Origin: Actinomycetes bacterium
GTDB lineage: Bacteria; Actinomycetota; Coriobacteriia; WRKU01
Direction: 5' to 3'
Assembly (NCBI GenBank): GCA_009781565.1
Contig: WQXV01000052.1
Location: 1-7,368 of the forward strand
DNA length: 7,368 bases
The position numbers were made by a program, and so were the translations under genes. Of the stretch, positions 1 to 5,875 are shown in pieces. Under the pieces are notes generated by a model. That model had not been told where the DNA came from, made no database searches, and saw nothing but the letters and a program-made list of their open reading frames with translations. How positions within the stretch are numbered: the first letter of the stretch is position 1; each line of letters begins with the position of its first letter.

Positions 1-2
1 AT

Positions 3-875
3 AACGTAGAGTTTCTGCTCATCTTTGTCGATTCTCGGTATCGAGAGCAGCAACCCTTGGGTATAGGGGTGCAGGGGTGCGCCGAAGATATTGTCGACCG
101 AGGCGATCTCGACGATCTGACCGCCATACATCACCGCGACATCGTGGGCGTTCTCGGCCACCACACCGAAATCATGGGTGATCAAAAGGACCGCGGTATC
201 GAACTCGTCTTGGAGCTTGCGGAGCAACTCGAGGATCTGTGCCTGCACGGTCACATCCAGTGCCGAGGTCGGCTCGTCTGCGATGATCAGCTTGGGATGA
301 CAGACCAGTGCCATGGCGATCATGACACGCTGGCGCATACCTCCGGAGAGCTGATGGGGATAGTCGTTGATGCGCTGAGCGGCGTGCGGGATACCGACGG
401 CTTCGAGCATATCGATCGCCTGCTGGCGGGCGAGCTTCTTCGCTTCGCGCTTGGCCAGCTTCTTGCCGGAGGCGTCGACGAAGTTCTGGTGCAAAAGCAC
501 CGCCTCTTCGATCTGGGCGCCGATCTTGAATACCGGGTTGAGCGAGGTCATGGGCTCTTGGAAGATCATCGAGATCTTCTCACCTCTGATCGAGCGCATC
601 TGGTTTTCGGACTTGTCCAGCAGGTTCTCGCCTTCGAACATGATCGTTCCGTCGACGATACGTCCGGGAGGGTCGGGAACGATCTGCAGTATCGAGGAGG
701 CGGTGACACTCTTGCCGCTGCCAGATTCACCGACCAAGGCAAGGGTGCGCTTCGGTCGGATGAAGAAACTGACGTCATCGACAGCACGATAGACATCTTT
801 ATCGATGAAGAAGTAGGTCTTGAGACCTTCGACAGATAAAAGTACTGAATCGTCCACAGATACCTTCTCGCCCAT
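3..875 (-). CDS. oppD: Oligopeptide/dipeptide ABC transporter ATP-binding protein (OppD/DppD family), 3'-truncated by window edge
   Basis: The ATPase subunit of a peptide importer, working at the inner face of the membrane with OppB/OppC-type permeases and a second ATPase (OppF). Translating the minus strand from ATG 873-875 gives 291 residues with no stop before the window edge. Visible motifs: Walker A GESGSGKS (49-56), Q-loop Gln106 in FQEPMTSLNP, signature LSGGMRQR (176-183), Walker B LIIADEP with Glu201, D-loop SALD (204-207), switch His234. The PLHPYTQGLL-SIP stretch (267-280) is the start of the C-terminal extension typical of OppD/DppD. Family members are about 320-350 residues, so roughly 30-60 are missing. 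ATG 875 is the first start after an in-frame TGA. All catalytic residues are intact. oppD versus dppD cannot be decided. It is divergent from the surface-protein genes, and no permease gene lies directly upstream, which is unusual for an opp operon. Confidence 0.95.
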   Translation of the reverse strand, partial: MGEKVSVDDSVLLSVEGLKTYFFIDKDVYRAVDDVSFFIRPKRTLALVGESGSGKSVTASSILQIVPDPPGRIVDGTIMFEGENLLDKSENQMRSIRGEKISMIFQEPMTSLNPVFKIGAQIEEAVLLHQNFVDASGKKLAKREAKKLARQQAIDMLEAVGIPHAAQRINDYPHQLSGGMRQRVMIAMALVCHPKLIIADEPTSALDVTVQAQILELLRKLQDEFDTAVLLITHDFGVVAENAHDVAVMYGGQIVEIASVDNIFGAPLHPYTQGLLLSIPRIDKDEQKLYV

Positions 876-1001
876 CCATAGCTTTCATGAATGTATTAAA
901 GCCTATCAAAACAGGGGTCGCATAACAAGAGATATGCAGTTCAAGCAGACAAGTATACCTCAGCGACAAGTTTTCAAATCATTGTCTGATGCACGCGACT
1001 G
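876..1001. other. Divergent intergenic region between oppD and surface protein A
   Basis: No credible gene. Read on the minus strand it contains a 7-bp direct repeat ACTTGTC separated by 10 bp (about 949-972) with a TATACT hexamer between the copies, which could belong to an oppD promoter, but no -35 at proper spacing was found. The ribosome site for oppD is weak (GAAAG, 7 bases before the ATG). Confidence 0.4.
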
Positions 1002-1007
1002 ACTGAT

Positions 1008-1055
1008 GCATGAGTTTTTTGGAGTATCATGTATCCATAGTTGAATCCATGGCGA
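1008..1055 (+). promoter_or_regulatory. Conserved promoter/leader block of surface protein A (paired with 4536-4583)
   Basis: This block matches the sequence upstream of gene C. Both share GCAT, a T-run, then GTATCATGTATCCAT (1024-1038 here), then TGAATCCATGGCGA (1042-1055). TATCAT (1025-1030) is a plausible -10 hexamer. No -35 consensus is conserved 16-18 bp upstream, so an activator or alternative sigma factor is possible. ATCCAT occurs twice, 12 bp apart, at the same places in both leaders. Confidence 0.55.
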
Positions 1056-1061
1056 TGGATT
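1044..1061 (+). repeat. Inverted repeat in the 5' leader of surface protein A
   Basis: AATCCAT and ATGGATT form a perfect 7-bp stem around a GGCG loop. It lies about 40 bases before the start codon, downstream of the likely -10 and so probably transcribed. In gene C the left arm is kept but the right arm is replaced by a different palindrome, CGACGCGTCG (4581-4590). Confidence 0.5.
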
Positions 1062-1101
1062 ATTTGTCCATCGGGCATAGTCGATAGCGAAGGAGAGATC
1101 G

Positions 1102-2091
1102 ATGAGAAAACTGACTTGGAAGATCGTACTGTTGACAGCAGTTGTCATCGCGATGCTGGCCGTACCTGCCATCGTGTCAGCTGGGGTGCAGCGATGGCTG
1201 ATGACGACGTATAGCGGCTATGATGACCACTGGCAGAACAATGGGATCATGTTCGACATCGTCGCAAACAAGGATATCACCCTGACAAGCATTGAAACTA
1301 ATCTGGGTGCTGGCTCAGTTGACCCGACCATCAAGATCTACTATAAGCCCGGCACATTTGTCGGCTTTGAAAGTGATCCGGGGGCTTGGACGCTCGTGGG
1401 ATCCGATACGATGGACATTTTCGATATAAGCGGAATAGGTCTTGCAACACCGATCCCGATCGATCTGAGCTCTATCTCGCTTGCTGCGGGAGAGACCGGT
1501 GCGCTCTATGTTGACGCATTTGAACCTATGCCGGATCATGCACGGATATATACCACACCGGGAACGGGGATCGGTGTGATCTGCGCTCAAAATGACGATC
1601 TCGAAATCCTTGAGGGTATCAGTGTGGAAAATGCAGGAACTGGTTTTATTCCTGGTAGCAACAGGATACCCAATGTCACGATCCACTACGAGGTTGATAA
1701 CGTGTATACCATGACCGCGACTGCCGATCCCGGTGGCTCCGTTTCTCCAAGTAGTGGCGACTTTTACGTAGACGCTCCTGTCACGGTGACCGCCACTCCT
1801 GATCCCGGCTATCATTTCGTATCTTGGCTCGTTACGTGGCCGGGAGATCTGCCGTCATCGGTCGATGTCTATGCCAATCCGCTTACCTTTGACATGCCGG
1901 AAGGCGATGTCGAGGTTGTCGCTCGTTTTGCCGAGGACGAGCCAAAGCCACCGACCCCACCGACCCCACCGGTCAAACCAGTGATACCACCTACCGGTGA
2001 CAGTGTAGCCATGTTCATTCCGATGCTGACCGTGATCGCTGGCCTTGCTGTGGCGAGTGTGCCGACTCTGAGAAAGAGACGTGAGCGCTAG
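1102..2091 (+). CDS. Secreted sortase-anchored surface protein A (IPPTG, one divergent InlB B-repeat domain)
   Basis: A 329-residue predicted wall-anchored protein. Signal peptide: Arg2/Lys3/Lys7, hydrophobic 8-25, likely cleavage after VSA (25-27). Residues about 28-200 form a beta-rich domain shared with B and C (motifs NGIMFDIVA, IYYKPGT, PGAWTLVG, PIPIDLSSISLAAGE, NVTIHYE); I recognise similar stretches in secreted bacterial proteins but cannot name a Pfam family. Residues 202-278 match the divergent InlB B-repeat (Flg_new_2-like) pattern: TATADPGGSVSP, VTVTATPDPGYHF, MPEGDVEVVARF. A Pro/Thr linker (279-294) leads to IPPTG (295-299), a hydrophobic span and RKRRER. The start has AAGGAGA at 1090-1096. 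Gene B follows 52 bp on with no terminator, so A and B are probably co-transcribed. Function is probably adhesion or surface display (inference). It is the most divergent of the three in the N-terminal domain. Confidence 0.88.
   Translation: MRKLTWKIVLLTAVVIAMLAVPAIVSAGVQRWLMTTYSGYDDHWQNNGIMFDIVANKDITLTSIETNLGAGSVDPTIKIYYKPGTFVGFESDPGAWTLVGSDTMDIFDISGIGLATPIPIDLSSISLAAGETGALYVDAFEPMPDHARIYTTPGTGIGVICAQNDDLEILEGISVENAGTGFIPGSNRIPNVTIHYEVDNVYTMTATADPGGSVSPSSGDFYVDAPVTVTATPDPGYHFVSWLVTWPGDLPSSVDVYANPLTFDMPEGDVEVVARFAEDEPKPPTPPTPPVKPVIPPTGDSVAMFIPMLTVIAGLAVASVPTLRKRRER
1951..1968 (+). repeat. Tandem 9-bp repeat encoding the Pro-Thr-Pro linker of A
   Basis: Two exact copies of CCGACCCCA, followed by the related CCGGTCAAA. 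Gene B has one exact copy plus a variant CCGGTCCCA (2978-2995), and gene C one copy (5470-5478). Linker length therefore differs by three residues in frame: 16 residues in A and B, 13 in C. Confidence 0.75.
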
Positions 2092-2143
2092 CGCCCTGCG
2101 ACATTATCAAGCGCAAAATATTACCAAAGCGAAGGAGAGAGCA

Positions 2144-3118
2144 GTGTTAAAACTGACTGGGAAGGTCACGCTATTAACAGCAGTTATCATCGCGATGCTG
2201 ATAGCACCGACGATTGCGTCTGCCCTCGAGCAATCGCTGACGACGACGCTTGCTGGAGGTAATGGCAACGATGGGATCATGTTCGATATCGTTGCGAAGA
2301 AAGATCTTATCATAAAAAGCCTCGATGCCTTCATTACTGAGGACTCGGAAGATGAAGTACCGGGACAAGGAACGATCGTGATCTACTACAAGCCCGGTAC
2401 TCACGTTGGCGCTATAACGAATCCCGGTGCGTGGTCGCTGGTCGGAACAGCTTCAGTGTACGCTGATGGTGCTCCCCCAACGCCGATTCCGATCGATCTG
2501 AGCTCTATCATTATGTCTCCGGGTGACCGGGGTGCGCTCTATATCACGTTCGTACCGAGCGATGATGACTATATGGTGGAATACACCGATGGAACGGCGT
2601 TCGATAGTGTCTTTGTCGAGGATGACGCTCTTCAGATCCTTGAGGGCACCGGTCTGCCCTATCTGTTCGATCCAGACATCAATCAGCCGCGTGTGTTCAA
2701 CGGTACGATCCACTATGAGCTCCTCGATATGTATGATCTGACCGCGACCGCAGAAGCCGGAGGTTCGGTCGCGCCAGACAGTGGTCATTTCAGGGTAGGT
2801 ACCACTGTCACCGTCACTGCGACACCTGATCCCGGCTACCATTTCACCGGCTGGCTCATCACGTGGCCAGGTGACTTGCCTGCATCGGTCGATGTCTATG
2901 CCAACCCGCTTGTCTTTGACATGCCGGAAGGCGATGTCGCTGTGGTTGCCCAGTTCGCTAAAGACGAGCCAAAGCCGCCGACCCCACCGGTCCCACCGGT
3001 CAAACCGGTGATACCGCCGACTGGTGACAGCATGGCAGTATTTGTGCCGCTTCTCACCGTGATCGCTGGTCTGGTCGTGGCAAGTGTGCCGACTCTGAGA
3101 AAGAGGCGCCAGCGCTAG
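2144..3118 (+). CDS. Secreted sortase-anchored surface protein B (IPPTG), GTG start
   Basis: A 324-residue paralogue of A and C. An in-frame start exists at 2081, but the real start is GTG 2144: AAGGAGAG (2132-2139) is well spaced before it, and from there the protein lines up residue by residue with the signal peptides of A and C (Lys3, Lys7, hydrophobic 8-24, cleavage after ASA 25-27). The N-terminal domain (28 to about 195) keeps NGIMFDIVA, IYYKPGTH, PGAWSLVG, PIPIDLSS, VEDDALQIL and RVFNGTIHYE and is clearly closer to C than to A. Divergent InlB B-repeat-like domain 197-273, Pro-rich linker 274-289, IPPTG 290-294, hydrophobic span and RKRRQR tail. It relies on the promoter of A, since the block upstream of A and C is missing here, and ends at the terminator at 3154. 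No sortase is in view. Confidence 0.88.
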   Translation: MLKLTGKVTLLTAVIIAMLIAPTIASALEQSLTTTLAGGNGNDGIMFDIVAKKDLIIKSLDAFITEDSEDEVPGQGTIVIYYKPGTHVGAITNPGAWSLVGTASVYADGAPPTPIPIDLSSIIMSPGDRGALYITFVPSDDDYMVEYTDGTAFDSVFVEDDALQILEGTGLPYLFDPDINQPRVFNGTIHYELLDMYDLTATAEAGGSVAPDSGHFRVGTTVTVTATPDPGYHFTGWLITWPGDLPASVDVYANPLVFDMPEGDVAVVAQFAKDEPKPPTPPVPPVKPVIPPTGDSMAVFVPLLTVIAGLVVASVPTLRKRRQR

Positions 3119-3175
3119 CACACAGAACGACAAGCAAAGAACTGACTATCAGGATCGCCCTTCGGGGCGATTCTT
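3116..3175 (+). repeat. Duplicated 3' flank of gene B (partner 5599-5658)
   Basis: From the stop codon through the terminator, the 60 bp after B and the 60 bp after C differ at only three positions, all in one five-base patch. Such conservation in non-coding sequence shows that the duplication unit included the terminator and that it is recent or kept uniform by gene conversion. Confidence 0.85.
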
Positions 3176-3179
3176 CTTA
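3154..3179 (+). terminator. Intrinsic terminator after gene B
   Basis: A perfect 7-bp stem ATCGCCC/GGGCGAT with a TTCG tetraloop (3154-3171), then a T-rich tail TTCTTCTT. It ends the A-B transcript. The tail runs into the stop codon (3177-3179) of the convergent toxin gene. Confidence 0.9.
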
Positions 3180-3635
3180 CATACTCCCATGCGACAGAGG
3201 AACAGTTTCGTTCTTTTCGAATCGCTGCGCAAATTGAGAGAATTCTTGCGCAAAGACACTATTCAAGTAGCTCGTCTCGCTCTGATTGCGCGGTAGATCA
3301 TCTTTTCGATAGACCACCAGCACATGCAGCTGATGGGTCTCACTGTCGAGGAATACCAGACAGCGGTTCCCTGAACCTTTGGGAGAGCGCTTCGACAGTG
3401 CTATGGCAAAGTTGTACTTGAAAAGCCAGCACGTACCATCGTTGCGCAGCTCGTCCACTTGAGCGGTATCGCCCAGAGCTCGAACGCGTCTCAGATCTTC
3501 AATGATCGAAGCAAGCGTCACCTCCCACTGCCGTCCTGGATAGTCCTTGGCGAAACGCTTGATGAAATGGTGCTGCGCATACCGCTCAATGTGGACGAAA
3601 TACAACTCGTCATCAGGTAAGTGGTGCGAAAACAT
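3177..3635 (-). CDS. Putative toxin of a Panacea-type toxin-antitoxin module
   Basis: A 152-residue soluble protein whose ATG (3635) lies inside the end of the antitoxin gene, overlapping by 23 bp, so translation is probably coupled. AGGAAG and GGAG lie just before the start. The N-terminal part (23-50: FIKRFAKDYPGRQW, then a helix-like segment) and the core SPKGSGNRCLVFLD (84-97) and VLVVYRKDDLP (105-115), followed by Glu120-Thr121, recall small proteins paired with HTH-DUF4065 antitoxins. The layout, helix then strands with basic residues ending in a strand before a charged turn, is reminiscent of RelE/HigB-like folds. The toxin role follows from position and gene order; the fold and target (mRNA, gyrase or other) are inference. 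No membrane segment or signal peptide. Confidence 0.65.
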   Translation of the reverse strand: MFSHHLPDDELYFVHIERYAQHHFIKRFAKDYPGRQWEVTLASIIEDLRRVRALGDTAQVDELRNDGTCWLFKYNFAIALSKRSPKGSGNRCLVFLDSETHQLHVLVVYRKDDLPRNQSETSYLNSVFAQEFSQFAQRFEKNETVPLSHGSM

Positions 3636-4293
3636 GCTCCGGATCTTCCTGAATGATCAGTTCATAGGGGATATAGTCGCCATCGCGGGTCGCGCGCCAT
3701 GGTTTTTGTTCATGGGTGTAGTGGACGATCTCCTGGGTCAGTTTGTCCTTCCAAAGATCGGTGATCTCATCGAGCCTGAGCTTTTCCTCAGCAGATAGCA
3801 GGCCAGTTGGGGCATTTCTCATATTCGAGGTGATGATCTGTGCCCTATCCTTGGGGGTAATCGATATCTTGCCTTGGTCGAACAGCTCGTCGGTCAGCTC
3901 GAAGAAAACATTGGCGACCGGACCATACTCCCGGCAGATGTACTTAGCTCCGCTCATAGATTCGAGTGTCTCGTAGTAGTTACGAAAATCTGCCAGATAC
4001 AAGAGCTTGGCAAGCTTCGTCTTGGGTACCGATCCCATCCGGTCGACGATATAGAGAAACATCTGAGCGAACTTCTCGGTATCGGTGGGTTGGATGAAGA
4101 AATCGATGAGTGTCACCCCGAATATCGCAGCAAGCTTGCGCAGTTCCTCAAGACTGATGTCACGCGTCCCCTGCTCGATGAGTGCATAGCTTTGCCGACT
4201 CATGCCAAGTTCGGTGGCGACCTCTTCTTGGGTCTTCGAGTTACGATGACGCAACTGGATTATCTGATCGGGAATAGATAGTTCTATCTTCAT
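3613..4293 (-). CDS. XRE-HTH / Panacea (SocA-like, DUF4065) antitoxin and autoregulator
   Basis: A 226-residue two-domain protein. Residues about 10-65 are a Cro/C1-type helix-turn-helix (SKTQEEVATELGMSRQSYALIEQGTRDISLEELRKLA). Residues about 75-215 match the Panacea domain: KTKLAKLLYLADF (91-103), REYGPVANVFFELTDEL (121-137), a charged middle, and the closing HYTHEQKPW (191-199). Panacea domains are known neutralising domains of toxin-antitoxin pairs that accompany many unrelated toxins. The neighbour it overlaps would be its toxin. The HTH should bind its own promoter, where a perfect palindrome is present (4335-4350). Start ATG 4293 is supported by AGGAGG (4302-4307) eight bases upstream. 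The gene is complete. Confidence 0.88.
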   Translation of the reverse strand: MKIELSIPDQIIQLRHRNSKTQEEVATELGMSRQSYALIEQGTRDISLEELRKLAAIFGVTLIDFFIQPTDTEKFAQMFLYIVDRMGSVPKTKLAKLLYLADFRNYYETLESMSGAKYICREYGPVANVFFELTDELFDQGKISITPKDRAQIITSNMRNAPTGLLSAEEKLRLDEITDLWKDKLTQEIVHYTHEQKPWRATRDGDYIPYELIIQEDPEHVFAPLT

Positions 4294-4302
4294 GGGTATC
4301 TC

Positions 4303-4315
4303 CTCCTGTCAGGAG
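4303..4315. repeat. Short inverted repeat over the ribosome site of the Panacea antitoxin
   Basis: CTCCTG and CAGGAG arms around a single T. The right arm on the transcribed minus strand contains most of the AGGAGG ribosome site. With so small a centre only about four pairs could form in RNA, so it may be an operator half-site arrangement, a weak ribosome-site hairpin, or chance. Confidence 0.35.
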
Positions 4316-4325
4316 TCAGTCTATC

Positions 4326-4355
4326 ATGTTAGTAATACTATGCATAGTATGCCAA
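4326..4355 (-). promoter_or_regulatory. Promoter with 16-bp palindromic operator for the Panacea module
   Basis: On the minus strand TTGGCA (4350-4355) is a good -35 and TAACAT (4326-4331) a fair -10, with an 18-bp spacer. A perfect palindrome, ATACTATGCATAGTAT (4335-4350), fills the spacer and touches the -35. A dimeric HTH bound there would block RNA polymerase, as expected for toxin-antitoxin autoregulation. The palindrome is seen directly; its role is inferred. Confidence 0.65.
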
Positions 4356-4390
4356 GATAATTAACACAGAAACGAATGAGGTGGGGCATA

Positions 4391-4430
4391 ATCGCAAATA
4401 AATGCAAATAGACTTGCACAAACTTGTACA
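4391..4430. repeat. Helically phased decamer repeats in an AT-rich spacer
   Basis: Four consecutive ten-base units fall into two pairs: ATCGCAAATA then AATGCAAATA, followed by GACTTGCACA then AACTTGTACA. TTGTACAA at the end is itself palindromic, and GCAAATG recurs at 4444-4450. A ten-base period puts equivalent bases on one face of the helix, as in multi-site binding regions. No binding protein can be named. The rest of 4356-4481 shows no gene. Confidence 0.4.
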
Positions 4431-4481
4431 AAAAGGGAATTCTGCAAATGTAATTGCAATCCTTTCGATTTCACGTGAATC

Positions 4482-4536
4482 CCTACTCCCCCAGCCACCT
4501 CATCAGCACTCAGAGCGCGTAAAACAACGGAAGCGG
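4482..4536 (-). pseudogene. Decayed duplicate of the PrsW-family gene 3' end
   Basis: These 55 bp match 6462-6516, the end of the PrsW-like gene, at about 45 of 55 positions without gaps. In the same minus-strand frame it reads PLPLFYAL, a TGA, then VLMRWLGE and TAG, against PLLMFFAIWVLMKRLGE and TAG in the intact end: one Trp codon has become a stop. Similarity stops abruptly at 4536, exactly where the promoter block of gene C begins. It is a non-functional scar, in direct orientation with the copy at 6462. Confidence 0.8.
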
Positions 4537-4583
4537 CATCCGATTTTTGTTGTATCATGTATCCATCAATGAATCCATGGCGA
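4536..4583 (+). promoter_or_regulatory. Conserved promoter/leader block of surface protein C
   Basis: The counterpart of 1008-1055: GTATCATGTATCCAT (4552-4566) and TGAATCCATGGCGA (4570-4583) with identical spacing. TATCAT (4553-4558) is the candidate -10; no recognisable -35. The block is directly followed by a CGACGCGTCG palindrome (4581-4590), which takes the place of the leader hairpin in gene A. Confidence 0.55.
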
Positions 4584-4629
4584 CGCGTCGGACACATCGT
4601 TGTGCGTGGTCAAAGAAAAGGAGAGATCG

Positions 4630-5601
4630 ATGAAAAGAATGACTTGGAAGATCGCGCTGCTGGGAGCACTCGTTATCGCGCTGTTGGTTGCACCGACGAT
4701 CGCATCTGCGGCGGTAGTGAGGTCGCTCACGACGACGCTTGATGGAGGTAATCGCAACGATGGGATCATGTTCGATATCGCGGCGAAGAAACCCCTTACC
4801 TTGATCAGTCTGGACTGCTTCATAGTCCAAGACTCTGAGGGCGAAGTGACGGGACCCGCAACGGTTTCCATTTACTACAAGCCTGGCACCCATCTCGACG
4901 CCATCACAGATCCCACACCTTGGACTGTGGTGGGAACAGTCGATGTGAGCCCCGGTGCCGTCCCTCCGACGCCGATTCCTATCGATCTAAGCTCCATCAC
5001 GCTCGCCCAGGGCGATACTGCTGCACTCTATATCACCGTAGAAGAATCGTCGCTGGATGAATTCTTGGTCGAATACACCGATGCTCCGGTACTCGATGCA
5101 GTTTTTGTCGAGGATGATGCCTTGCAGATACTTACAGGAACCGGCCTTCAGTATTTATTCAATGAAAGCTACTATCAGCCCCGCGTGTTCAACGGCACGA
5201 TCCACTATGAGCTTCTCAATTACTATACGCTGACCGCGACCGCCAATGCCGGTGGCTCGGTCTCTCCAAGCACCGGTGAATTTGAAGTAGGCGCTCCTGT
5301 CACGGTCACCGCAACACCCGATCCGGGCTATCATTTCACCGGCTGGCTCATCACGTGGCCGGGAGATTTACCTGCATCAGTCGATGTCTATGCCAATCCG
5401 CTTGTCTTTGACATGCCGGAAGGTGATGTTGAGCTCGTTGCCCAGTTCGCTCAGGACGAGCCAACGCCGCCGACCCCACCGGTCAAACCAACTATTCCAC
5501 CGACCGGTGACAGTGTAGCCATGTCCATTCCGATGCTGACCGTGATCGCTGGTCTGGTGATGGCAAGCGTGCCGACTCTGAGAAAGAGGCGTGATCGCTA
5601 G
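4630..5601 (+). CDS. Secreted sortase-anchored surface protein C (IPPTG)
   Basis: A 323-residue paralogue of A and B. An earlier in-frame ATG at 4600 would add a charged stretch before the signal peptide; ATG 4630 is preferred because AAGGAGAG (4618-4625) precedes it and it matches the start of A. Signal peptide 1-27 (Lys2, Arg3, Lys7, hydrophobic 8-24, cleavage after ASA). The N-terminal domain is close to that of B (NGIMFDIAA, IYYKPGTHL, PIPIDLSS, VEDDALQIL, RVFNGTIHYELL). Divergent InlB B-repeat-like domain 199-275 (TATANAGGSVSP, VTVTATPDPGYHF, MPEGDVELVAQF). Short Pro-rich linker 276-288, IPPTG 289-293, hydrophobic span, RKRRDR tail. Transcribed alone from its own block and ended by the terminator at 5637. 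Predicted role: covalently displayed surface protein, ligand unknown. Confidence 0.88.
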   Translation: MKRMTWKIALLGALVIALLVAPTIASAAVVRSLTTTLDGGNRNDGIMFDIAAKKPLTLISLDCFIVQDSEGEVTGPATVSIYYKPGTHLDAITDPTPWTVVGTVDVSPGAVPPTPIPIDLSSITLAQGDTAALYITVEESSLDEFLVEYTDAPVLDAVFVEDDALQILTGTGLQYLFNESYYQPRVFNGTIHYELLNYYTLTATANAGGSVSPSTGEFEVGAPVTVTATPDPGYHFTGWLITWPGDLPASVDVYANPLVFDMPEGDVELVAQFAQDEPTPPTPPVKPTIPPTGDSVAMSIPMLTVIAGLVMASVPTLRKRRDR

Positions 5602-5658
5602 CACACAGAACGACAAGCATTGAGCTGACTATCAGGATCGCCCTTCGGGGCGATTCTT
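5599..5658 (+). repeat. Duplicated 3' flank of gene C (partner 3116-3175)
   Basis: The second copy of the near-identical stop-to-terminator segment described for gene B. Confidence 0.85.
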
Positions 5659-5661
5659 TTT
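5637..5661 (+). terminator. Intrinsic terminator after gene C
   Basis: The same ATCGCCC-TTCG-GGGCGAT hairpin (5637-5654) as after B, here with a stronger tail, TTCTTTTT (5654-5661). Confidence 0.92.
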
Positions 5662-5840
5662 GAAGCCCGAATCAAACCGCTTCTTAAGCACCCGGATTGT
5701 AATAAACAAGTGCAGCGTTGCCACAAGTTGTGACAGATGTGTCAAAACTATTGCCATGAGTTGCGAATGCACCTACTATGAGCATACGACACGAGGATTG
5801 GAAGGCGATCATGCTAAGAGAATCGTACAGCAGCTTGCGT
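5662..5840. other. Spacer between gene C and the HigBA module, no gene recognised
   Basis: A 62-codon open frame (5660-5848, plus) and a 66-codon one (5684-5884, minus) cross this spacer. Neither has a ribosome site or a recognisable domain, and the first would begin inside the terminator tail. I see nothing supportable here. Confidence 0.5.
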
Positions 5841-5842
5841 AT

Positions 5843-5868
5843 GTGTAACCGAACGGTTACACTATAAG
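5843..5868 (+). promoter_or_regulatory. Inverted repeat operator and -10 box of the HigBA module
   Basis: GTGTAACCG and CGGTTACAC form a perfect 9-bp inverted repeat around AA (5843-5862), directly followed by TATAAG (5863-5868), a good -10. Transcription would begin around 5875. The repeat lies where the spacer and -35 region should be; no -35 consensus is visible. Binding by the HigA-like antitoxin, as in other autoregulated pairs, is the likely role (inference). Confidence 0.6.
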
Positions 5869-5875
5869 CGTAGTA

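Noticed and set aside
57..839. 260-codon plus-strand frame
   Set aside because: Lies antisense to the oppD gene, whose minus-strand translation carries every ABC ATPase motif; the plus-strand protein has no recognisable domain.
1315..1815. 166-codon minus-strand frame
   Set aside because: Antisense to surface protein A with no ribosome site or domain; the same kind of shadow appears opposite B (2453-3133) and C (5377-5616).
2081..2143. Earlier start for surface protein B, overlapping the end of A
   Set aside because: It would put a charged stretch before the signal peptide and lacks a ribosome site, while GTG 2144 has one and aligns with A and C.
3874..4281. 135-codon plus-strand frame
   Set aside because: Antisense to the HTH-Panacea gene; no domain and no ribosome site.
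4361..4597. 78-codon minus-strand frame upstream of C
   Set aside because: It crosses the PrsW scar in a different frame and the promoter block of C; no domain or ribosome site.
4600..4629. Earlier ATG for surface protein C
   Set aside because: The strong ribosome site lies within this stretch and serves ATG 4630, which matches the start of A.
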